DNA from: Eubacteriales bacterium
GTDB taxonomy: Bacteria; Bacillota; Clostridia; Lachnospirales; Lachnospiraceae
DNA: 64,000 bases
Direction: 5' to 3'
NCBI GenBank assembly: GCA_030524175.1
Contig: JAUNHC010000008.1
Span: forward strand, 62,001-126,000
Below the pieces are notes generated by a model. The model was not told where the DNA came from and made no database searches. It saw only the letters and a program-made list of their open reading frames with translations. The translations under genes and the position numbers were made by a program. Of the stretch, positions 52,900-60,340 are shown piece by piece; position 1 is the stretch's first letter, and each line of letters begins with the position of its first letter.

Positions 52900-53502
52900 T
52901 CAGTTCTCGTTATCTCTTATTTTATGTACCACAGGATATCTCCCAGCAATGTCCCCATACCGGAAACAGTTCACTGTATGGTCATTGATCACCCCGCATG
53001 CCTGAAGATGGGAATACACAGTGATGGAACCTAAATACTTAAAACCTCTTTTTTTCAAATCCTTGCTTACAATATCTGACAGTCCGTTTCTGGACGGGCT
53101 GCCGTCTTTTTGATGTCCTTCGTAAAGGATCGTTTTTCCTTCTGAAAATGCCCACAGATACTCACTGAAGGTACCAAACTCTTGCCTAATGTTTATAAAA
53201 CATCGGGCATTGTTGATCACTGCATCAATCTTACGCCGGGATTTTATCATTCCTTCTGTCTCCAGTATCCGCCGAATATCTTCTTCTGTATAACAGGCAA
53301 TCTTCTCAAACTGGAAATTGTCAAAGCACTGACGGAATATCTCTCTTTTTTGTATCATCATATTCCAGTTCAAACCGCACTGCATAACCTCCATCATGAG
53401 AAATTCAAATTGTTTCCTGTCATCGTGAAGAGGTACTCCCCACTCCTCATCATGGTATTTCACCATTTTATCATTACACATACACCAGCCGCATCGTTCC
53501 AT
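52900..53502 (-). CDS. tag: DNA-3-methyladenine glycosylase I
   Basis: 200 residues from ATG 53502 (GAGG six bases upstream; the ATG 12 bases earlier has no site). Tag removes 3-methyladenine from DNA. Zinc ligands fit: Cys in ERCGWC, His in KYHDEEWG, and His/Cys in NDHTVNCF. The base-binding segment FLMMEVMQCGLNWNMMIQKR keeps the Glu and Trp of EGxQAGLSW but with several changes. Length is normal. It belongs to the same repair-rich neighbourhood as AlkD and the Fpg-like gene. Confidence 0.92.
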   Translation of the reverse strand: MERCGWCMCNDKMVKYHDEEWGVPLHDDRKQFEFLMMEVMQCGLNWNMMIQKREIFRQCFDNFQFEKIACYTEEDIRRILETEGMIKSRRKIDAVINNARCFINIRQEFGTFSEYLWAFSEGKTILYEGHQKDGSPSRNGLSDIVSKDLKKRGFKYLGSITVYSHLQACGVINDHTVNCFRYGDIAGRYPVVHKIRDNEN

Positions 53503-53604
53503 ATTTTTCCTCATTTCTTACCAGGCCTTTTTCGGAATCCTCTCTTTGGAAATCCTTCACTGTGCATCCCACGTTTATATTTAACCATAGTTTTTTCTTG
53601 GCAA

Positions 53605-54087
53605 TTACAAATCTAATCTCATAAAAACAGCTGTATTCATGGGATTGTCATTGTAACATTCAACTTCATAAAATCCAAAACGCTTGTACATATGTACGGC
53701 ACTTTTTAAAAACGGGAACGTATCCAGCAGCATATGTTTATATCCAATCTGGACTGCATCATCAATTATCTTTTGTATAAGCTGATTGCCGATATGTTTC
53801 CCACGGAACTCAGGCCTTACATATAGCCGCTTCATCTCACAGGTTTCATTGTCCATTTTCCGCAGTCCGATACACCCTGCCGCTTTTCCATCCTCGTAGG
53901 CCAGATACAGCCTGCCCTGAGGCACACCATATTTTTCCTCAAGATGTTCAATTTCCTTCTCATAATTCTGAAGCTTTAAATACTCTTCAAAGGAACTGTC
54001 ATGTGAGATGAGCATTTCTGTATATTCTGCAAATAGCTGCCCAATCTCCTGCTTACAATTATATGCCGGTTTCAATTCCAAACTCAT
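53605..54087 (-). CDS. GNAT-family N-acetyltransferase
   Basis: 160 residues. Core MKRLYVRPEFRGKHIGNQLI (loop R-G-K-H-I-G) and MYKRFGFYEVECYNDNPMNT, a widely found GNAT group. It lies 38 bases downstream of the SdpI-like gene and may be expressed with it. Substrate unknown. Confidence 0.9.
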   Translation of the reverse strand: MSLELKPAYNCKQEIGQLFAEYTEMLISHDSSFEEYLKLQNYEKEIEHLEEKYGVPQGRLYLAYEDGKAAGCIGLRKMDNETCEMKRLYVRPEFRGKHIGNQLIQKIIDDAVQIGYKHMLLDTFPFLKSAVHMYKRFGFYEVECYNDNPMNTAVFMRLDL

Positions 54088-54125
54088 TGATCATTTACTC
54101 CTTCGTTTTCTATAGTGGCTGTACT

Positions 54126-54491
54126 TTACTTCTTTCTTCCGTTTTTGTCAAACACTCTATTAAGCCTGATTTCCACTGGTATGATGGTTAAAGCCATGAC
54201 TGCCAGCTGAGAAAAAGTTAAAATGACAGCATATGTCTCAAATTCTGCGTTTTCCTTCACAGCAATCATAACTAAAACCGTGACTACTGTCAAACCCATG
54301 CCGAGAATCATCCATAATTTGCCTGCATATTTCTGCACATAATCCCAGGTATCTTTGTTTAGCCTTGACATAGCTGTCTTATATCCCAACAATCCATTTC
54401 TGTCCTGAGGAGGATGTTTTCTGTAAGACAATCCTATGACAGTCATTGAAACCGGAACCAGCAATGTACAGATAAATAAAAACAAATACAA
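54126..54491 (-). CDS. SdpI/YhfL-like small membrane protein
   Basis: 121 residues with three to four hydrophobic segments (2-21, 60-78, 88-106) and the family signature LLGYKTAMSRLNKDTWDYVQKY (residues ~34-55). SdpI in Bacillus gives immunity to the SdpC toxin; most relatives are uncharacterised. The start is TTG 54491, since an in-frame stop lies two codons upstream and GGGAGG sits nine bases before it. No toxin gene was found beside it. Confidence 0.82.
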   Translation of the reverse strand: MYLFLFICTLLVPVSMTVIGLSYRKHPPQDRNGLLGYKTAMSRLNKDTWDYVQKYAGKLWMILGMGLTVVTVLVMIAVKENAEFETYAVILTFSQLAVMALTIIPVEIRLNRVFDKNGRKK

Positions 54492-54730
54492 TGTTCACTG
54501 CCTCCCTATTCCTATTCTTAGATTCTAACAGTCAGCATAAGCAATCTGTTAAATTTATTGTATCACTGCCTCTTGCCTACTGCAACCGGCCTCAGCTGTC
54601 TTTCAGGCTAATTAATCTGTCTTTTAAGTAAATAACAGTTATACAAGTTATAAACATTGACATCTAAAATGTTCTCCAGTGGAATTATCTTTTGAAAGTC
54701 CTTTTCTGGTATGCAAAAATTTTAGAGTGC

Positions 54731-54770
54731 AAAAATGACGCAGATAATGTTTCCACTACCTACGTCATTT
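54731..54770 (-). terminator. Terminator of leuS, within the 343-bp gap 54492-54834
   Basis: AAATGACG...CGTCATTTTT hairpin read on the minus strand, about 65 bases past the leuS stop. The rest of the gap (54492-54730) is A/T-rich with no feature I can support. Confidence 0.65.
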
Positions 54771-54834
54771 CTTGCTGCATTTTTAATTTTAGCACTTACA
54801 GATACAGTATTCATTTGCGAAATTTTGTCTCAAA

Positions 54835-57252
54835 TTATTTCTGTACAATGTTGATGATTTTCTTAGGAACATAAATTTCCTTTACAATGTTTCCGGTAAG
54901 TTTATCAGCTACAGCCTCTTTTCCTCTGGCGATGGCTTCTTCTTTGGAAATGTCGGCAGGTATGCTGATGACAACCTTTGTCTTTCCGTTTATCTGAACC
55001 GGAACTTCGATCTCATCATCCTTCATAGCTTCCTGGTCTGCTGCAGGCCAGGTGGTGTGGAATACAGAATCGCTGTTGCCCAGCTTCTCCCAAAGCTCCT
55101 CTGCAATGTGAGGGGCAAATGGTGCCAGGAGGACTACTGCTGTGCTGATGGTCTCTTTATCCACAGCTCCGCCTGATTTCTTAGCCAGGTCGATAAGCTT
55201 ATTATTATATTCCATAAATCCGGAGATTACCGTATTCAGGCTGAAGCTCTCCAGTCGCTGAGTGATGTCATAGACCATCTTGTTACGGATTTTCACCATT
55301 TCTTTAGTGACCGGAACATCTTTTTCAATACTGTCTGCTGCCAGACCCCAGAAACGTTTGAGGAATCTGGAAACACCGTCGATTCCTCTGTCATCCCACT
55401 CTGCATCCAATTCCGGCGGTCCTACGAACAGCTCATACATTCTCAGGGAATCACAGCCGTAATCACGTACTAAATCATCCGGTGACACTACATTGCCTTT
55501 TGATTTACTCATCTTGATTCCGTTTTTACCGGTGATCATTCCCTGATTGAACAGTTTTTTGAAAGGCTCATCAAAGTCTACTGCACCGATATCATACAAG
55601 AATTTTGTGTAGAAACGGGAGTACAGAAGATGAAGTACTGCATGTTCCACACCGCCGATATACATATCTACAGGAAGGTATTTATCTGCCTTTTCCTTGG
55701 ATACCAGCGCATCTTTGTTCTTATTGTCCACGTAACGCAGGAAGTACCAGGAGGAACCTGCCCACTGAGGCATAGTGTTTGTCTCTCGTTTGGCAGGAGC
55801 ACCGCAGCACGGACAGGTAGTGTTCACCCACTCATCAATACCTGCAAGCGGTGATTCTCCTGTACCGGTAGGCTGATAACTCTCCACCTCAGGAAGAGTC
55901 AGCGGCAGCTGATCTTCCGGTACCGGAACAGCACCACAGCTTGGGCAGTGTATAATCGGAATAGGCTCGCCCCAGTAACGCTGACGGGAGAATACCCAGT
56001 CACGGAGCTTATAATTCACAGTTTTACGTCCAATACCCATTTTTTCAATGATTTCCGGTCCTTCTTTTTTCAGTACAGAGGATTCCATACCATTCCATTC
56101 ACCGGAATTGATCATAGTTCCGGAAGCCTCGGTATATGCCTCTGTCATATTTTCAATTTCCTTGCCGTCCTTGGCAATTACCTGGATGATCGGAATATTA
56201 AACTTCGTTGCAAATTCAAAGTCACGGTCATCATGGGCAGGTACGCACATGATAGCTCCTGTACCGTAATCTGCCAGTACATAATCAGAAAGCCAGATGG
56301 GCACCTTGGCTCCGTTTAATGGATTGACAGCATAGGTTCCTGTAAATACACCTGTCTTCTCCTTATCCTGAAGACGGTCTACATTGGATTTCATAGAGGC
56401 ATCAAAAATATATTTCTCTACTGCTTCCCTGGTCTCATCTGTGGCAAGGGATTTTGCCAATTCATGCTCCGGTGCAAGCACCATGAAGGTTGCACCGTGA
56501 AGAGTATCCGGTCTTGTAGTATATACAGTGATTTTTTCTTCTCTGCCCTCAACCGGGAATTCTACTTCTGCACCATAGGATTTTCCGATCCAGTCGCTCT
56601 GCATTTTCTTAACCTTCTCAGGCCAGTCCAGTTTATCAAGATCATCTAAGAGACGGTCTGCATACTTGGTGATACGCAGCATCCACTGACGGAGATTCTT
56701 CTTTGTCACTGTGGCACCGCAGCGCTCACAGCAGCCGTTAACCACTTCCTCATTAGCAAGTCCTGTCTTACAGGAAGGACACCAGTTAATAGGAAATTCT
56801 TTTTCGTATGCCAGACCTTCTTTGAACATTTTTACAAAAATCCACTGGGTCCACTTATAGAAGTCAGGATCTGTAGTGTTCACTTCCATATCCCAGTCAT
56901 ATATAGCAGCGATATCATTAATCTGATTCTTAATATTCTTTACATTGTCCGCCGTGGAGATTGCCGGATGAACCCCCATCTTAATAGCGTAATTCTCTGC
57001 CGGGAGTCCGAACGCATCCCAACCCATGGGATGAATCAGATAATATCCCTGGAGCATTTTGTAACGGCTCCATACATCAGAGATAACGTAGCCTCTCCAG
57101 TGTCCCACATGAAGTCCGTTTCCTGATGGATAGGGGAACATGTCCAGACAATAATATTTCGGTTTCTTTCCATCGTTGACGTTCACTGGATTCTTTTCCC
57201 AGTTTGTGCGCCATTTTGCTTCGATTGCCTTATGATTATAAGGTGCAGCCAT
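54835..57252 (-). CDS. leuS: Leucyl-tRNA synthetase
   Basis: 805-residue class I synthetase. HIGH is GNGLHVGHWRG (~residue 43), zinc-binding Cys pairs CPSCKTGLANEE and CERCG, the CP1 editing domain contains TTRPDTLHGATFMVLAPEH and GTGAIMCVPAHDDRDFEF, and KMSKS is KMSKSKGN (~580). Full length. It is under a leucine T-box; a dispersed palindrome lies between the T-box terminator and the ATG. Confidence 0.97.
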   Translation of the reverse strand: MAAPYNHKAIEAKWRTNWEKNPVNVNDGKKPKYYCLDMFPYPSGNGLHVGHWRGYVISDVWSRYKMLQGYYLIHPMGWDAFGLPAENYAIKMGVHPAISTADNVKNIKNQINDIAAIYDWDMEVNTTDPDFYKWTQWIFVKMFKEGLAYEKEFPINWCPSCKTGLANEEVVNGCCERCGATVTKKNLRQWMLRITKYADRLLDDLDKLDWPEKVKKMQSDWIGKSYGAEVEFPVEGREEKITVYTTRPDTLHGATFMVLAPEHELAKSLATDETREAVEKYIFDASMKSNVDRLQDKEKTGVFTGTYAVNPLNGAKVPIWLSDYVLADYGTGAIMCVPAHDDRDFEFATKFNIPIIQVIAKDGKEIENMTEAYTEASGTMINSGEWNGMESSVLKKEGPEIIEKMGIGRKTVNYKLRDWVFSRQRYWGEPIPIIHCPSCGAVPVPEDQLPLTLPEVESYQPTGTGESPLAGIDEWVNTTCPCCGAPAKRETNTMPQWAGSSWYFLRYVDNKNKDALVSKEKADKYLPVDMYIGGVEHAVLHLLYSRFYTKFLYDIGAVDFDEPFKKLFNQGMITGKNGIKMSKSKGNVVSPDDLVRDYGCDSLRMYELFVGPPELDAEWDDRGIDGVSRFLKRFWGLAADSIEKDVPVTKEMVKIRNKMVYDITQRLESFSLNTVISGFMEYNNKLIDLAKKSGGAVDKETISTAVVLLAPFAPHIAEELWEKLGNSDSVFHTTWPAADQEAMKDDEIEVPVQINGKTKVVISIPADISKEEAIARGKEAVADKLTGNIVKEIYVPKKIINIVQK

Positions 57253-57280
57253 AATTATTCCTCCTGAAATGTATTTGTTG

Positions 57281-57308
57281 GTAACTGTTCATGATTCTGA
57301 ACAGTTAC
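57281..57308. repeat. Dispersed palindrome, copy f
   Basis: GTAACTGTTCA-TGATTC-TGAACAGTTAC is a perfect 11-bp stem, in the leuS leader between the T-box terminator and the ribosome site (GGAGG at 57261-57265). Confidence 0.75.
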
Positions 57309-57344
57309 ATTTACTGTAATAGTCTTGTGAAGGTATGCAGCACG

Positions 57345-57603
57345 AAATATAAAAGCCTTTCGTCCCTTGTCAGAGACGAAAGGCCGAAGCTTCCGTGGTA
57401 CCACTCTAATTCACCGGATTTCCGGTGCACTCTTTGATTCTGTAACGGGAACTCCCGTCCGGCCCTACTTAAATGTTCAGCCCGGCTGCTCCGAGGCGAG
57501 TTCAACTCCCTGTGCATCTGCCTCACACCACCCGGCAGCTCTCTGGATACACAACAAAAATCTACTACTCCTCATCCATGCATTTCTCTGTAAACTACTT
57601 GCT
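57345..57603 (-). promoter_or_regulatory. T-box riboswitch, leucine-specific
   Basis: Minus-strand Stem I contains GAA-CTC-GCC; the CTC (Leu) specifier is at 57498-57500. T-box AGAGTGGTACCACGG at 57394-57408, then terminator GCCTTTCGTC / GACGAAAGGC (57355-57384) with T-run. Specifier agrees with leuS. Confidence 0.95.
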
Positions 57604-57632
57604 ATTCTACCTACCATGGGACATTTTGTCAA
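57604..57632 (-). promoter_or_regulatory. Promoter of the leuS T-box transcript
   Basis: Minus strand TTGACA (57627-57632), 17 bases, TAGAAT (57604-57609), right before Stem I. Confidence 0.85.
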
Positions 57633-57652
57633 GTGGCAAAGATGAAAAACCG

Positions 57653-57682
57653 AAGCCTGTTTACATTTTGTATAAACGGCTT
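57653..57682 (-). terminator. Terminator of the surface-protein operon
   Basis: AAGCC-GTTTA / TAAAC-GGCTT hairpin followed on the minus strand by CGGTTTTT. It overlaps the stop codon at 57681 and sits just upstream of the leuS promoter. Confidence 0.6.
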
Positions 57683-60323
57683 ATTTTATGACTATCTTCC
57701 TGGGTTTCGTCCAATTACCAAAATTTTTCTGGAATCCTTTCACATATGCATGACCTGTCAGATAGTAGGTGCCTGGTTTAATATTTTTAAAAACTATGTT
57801 TGCAGTGCTTTTGTTCTTCTGTATGTAGCTGTAGTTAGAAGGGGTATAAGTACCGTTTTTATTTTTTGCATATTTTTTTGCAAGTACCCAGTCATATCCG
57901 TTGGCTCCTTTTGGAACTGCACTCTGCACAGTAAAATTTCTGCGTGATATTGTAGCCTTTTTTATCACAGGAGCTGTCTTTACCGGACTTTTTTTAATTG
58001 TTACAGAAATTAATTTTGACCAGCGGCTAAGAACTTTCACTCCCCCGGTTTTCCGGTAGCTGTGGATTCCCACATAATAACTGCCCTTGGTTACTCCGGA
58101 TACGATGATCTTTTTGCTTGTCCCTGAATAACCGGTTTTCACCACCTTATAATCTACAGGCTCCGTGCCCTGGTAATCATTTGCCAACACCAGGTCAAAT
58201 CCGTCCACCTTTTCCGGGGTACTGACATTTATCATAATATCACAGTTATTTACCGCGTATCCCGTTATATCAGGTGCCTGAGGAGTTACGTACTTCACAT
58301 TGATCTCTTTTCCTTCTGACCAATCACCGTACTCTTCAGATCCACCTTTATTTCTGTATCCCCGGCAATATAACATATATTTACCTTTGGAAATATATTT
58401 GAGAGTTGCCGATAATTTGTCAGTTTTCTTGACAGAAATAAAATTTTCTTTTTCCAGATCTTCTGCTGATTCCACAACCACAAACTGGTAGCCTTCTGCG
58501 CCCTCTGCTTTTCCTGCAAGGACAGCATTTACATAATTTGTCACTGTCTCTGCTTTCTTAAATACAGGCCTGCCCATAGCCTGGTACCCGTTTACCTGTA
58601 TTTCCATAGTGACAGAAGTATCAAGGTGATCTCCGTTTTCTCCCGACTTAATTACAAGTGTTCCCCGTACCTGGAAAGTCTGTGCTTCTTTATTCTCCGG
58701 ATCATAGCTGCTCTCTTCCAAATACCAATTTACAGGAACCATGAAAGTAGTCTTCTTGTTCTCACCATATACCTTCAACTCTTCGGGAAGCCCAAGTGCT
58801 TTCTCGGTCTTCTCTGTGCCGTTTGGAAGGTTTTTGATGGGATCAAGGGGCAGGGCTCCTGCAAATAGTCTGCCGCCCACATTCACCCTGGTATCCAACA
58901 GGAAGGAATCTTCTTTTCCATTTTCATATTTCATCCAGATCCTGGTTGCTGTCATATAATTTCCTACAGGAAGCCCCTTCTCCGGTCTTACCGTGAACTC
59001 AGCCTCATCCCCCGGATTAAGGATTTCTTTGGATATCTTACCCACACGGAAAGACTCACCGGGATCCAACTCAATCCTCATTTTCTCATCAGTAACATTC
59101 CTGATCGTCACCTTCTGGGCCTCAGGTACATCCTTCGCATTGACATAGATATCACCAAAATTAACAACATATGGGGTTATCTCTAAAGGAGCCTTTGGCT
59201 TTTCATAATGCATGGAAACTTCTACCGGAAATTTACTGCCGTCATCCGTTTGGAAGTAAAAAACTTCCTTATCGTACGTACCATAGTAATGACGAGGTAC
59301 CACATAGAAATACTCACTCTGTCCGGGCTTCAGTATACGAGACTCTTCTTCGTCGTCTGCGATATTTCTTTTTACGTAGTAATTTTCCATGTTATTCTCA
59401 TTAACATTGACTTTGGTTTCCTTTGTACCGATGTTCGTCACCAAAACTTCACATCCAGAATCTGAATTCTCATCAAAAAAAGCTTTGTTGAATTCCACCT
59501 TGTCCGGTGAGCAGGATAGATCATACTCTTTCGAAGAAGCAGGCAGTATCGTTACTTTCAGCTGAAGAGGAAATGTGAAGCCTTCCTGGGTTTCAAGTGT
59601 TATATTTTCCTCGTAGCTTCCCTGGGGCAGCCCATCTTCCACTGTAATCTCCAGCCAGATAGAGGAAGACGCTTCCAGTATCCCCCCTGACTGGTCACGC
59701 CATGAAAGCCGGAAATATTGACACTCAGGTAAATCTTTAAAATGTACTGGTTTCTTCCCTTTATTGTAAAAAAGTGCCCCTTCACGTCCTCCGCTGACCC
59801 CATAAATCTCACCAAAATCCCCTGTAAAAAAATCAGAAAGTCCCACATCATAGTCCGGTATTAAATCAATGTTTTCTGCTATATGTAATTCTATTTTCCG
59901 GACACTCCTGGATTCTCCCACAGAAGCCTGCACATACAATATAAAATCCCCTGACTCCATAGGCGTTCCTGTCAGCATTCCCGACTCCGACAAAACAAGT
60001 CCTTTGGGTACAGTGCTTCCCTGTCCCATACTCCATGTGATCTCTCCGCTGCTTTCAGCCAGCAGCTGAAAAGAATAAGCTTCTCCGGCTTTTCCATAGG
60101 GAATTCTTTTCGTCTGGATCAATGGCAAGTATTCTTCCTCTTCCGCTGAAAAACTCTCAGCAGGAAATTCAAGCGCCTCCTCAAACTCAGCTCCGTCTGA
60201 AAACAGTGTTTCCTCCGGTGCCTGGGTAAAATCTTCTGCCGCCCATGTTATGGTCTGACTGCCGCCAGCCATTGCAGCACACAGCAGCAATGCAGCTATT
60301 TTTTTGTAAAATTTCTTTTTCAT
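57681..60323 (-). CDS. Large secreted protein with Ig-like and FN3-like domains (paralogue B)
   Basis: 880 residues. A signal peptide (~1-28, ending TWAAE) and acidic linker precede: a putative-Ig domain (~75-150, GEAYSFQLLAESSGEITWSM, LTGTPMESGDFILYV); a beta-domain (~190-265); two ASPM/Hydin-like Ig segments (~270-480, VNFGDIYVNAKDVP); a Big_4-like domain (~495-590, VNWYLEESSYDPENKEA); and three ~90-residue FN3-like repeats ending SKLISVTIKK and TKPRKIVIK. No LPxTG, SLH or hydrophobic tail is seen, so attachment is unclear. It is 17 bases downstream of paralogue A, with AAAGGAG before the ATG. Adhesion or wall structure is a guess. Confidence 0.82.
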   Translation of the reverse strand: MKKKFYKKIAALLLCAAMAGGSQTITWAAEDFTQAPEETLFSDGAEFEEALEFPAESFSAEEEEYLPLIQTKRIPYGKAGEAYSFQLLAESSGEITWSMGQGSTVPKGLVLSESGMLTGTPMESGDFILYVQASVGESRSVRKIELHIAENIDLIPDYDVGLSDFFTGDFGEIYGVSGGREGALFYNKGKKPVHFKDLPECQYFRLSWRDQSGGILEASSSIWLEITVEDGLPQGSYEENITLETQEGFTFPLQLKVTILPASSKEYDLSCSPDKVEFNKAFFDENSDSGCEVLVTNIGTKETKVNVNENNMENYYVKRNIADDEEESRILKPGQSEYFYVVPRHYYGTYDKEVFYFQTDDGSKFPVEVSMHYEKPKAPLEITPYVVNFGDIYVNAKDVPEAQKVTIRNVTDEKMRIELDPGESFRVGKISKEILNPGDEAEFTVRPEKGLPVGNYMTATRIWMKYENGKEDSFLLDTRVNVGGRLFAGALPLDPIKNLPNGTEKTEKALGLPEELKVYGENKKTTFMVPVNWYLEESSYDPENKEAQTFQVRGTLVIKSGENGDHLDTSVTMEIQVNGYQAMGRPVFKKAETVTNYVNAVLAGKAEGAEGYQFVVVESAEDLEKENFISVKKTDKLSATLKYISKGKYMLYCRGYRNKGGSEEYGDWSEGKEINVKYVTPQAPDITGYAVNNCDIMINVSTPEKVDGFDLVLANDYQGTEPVDYKVVKTGYSGTSKKIIVSGVTKGSYYVGIHSYRKTGGVKVLSRWSKLISVTIKKSPVKTAPVIKKATISRRNFTVQSAVPKGANGYDWVLAKKYAKNKNGTYTPSNYSYIQKNKSTANIVFKNIKPGTYYLTGHAYVKGFQKNFGNWTKPRKIVIK

Positions 60324-60340
60324 CTTTTTCTCCTTTAGAA

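Noticed and set aside
43335-54491. Prophage or integrative element
   Set aside because: No integrase, terminase, capsid, relaxase or att repeats; only accessory single genes.
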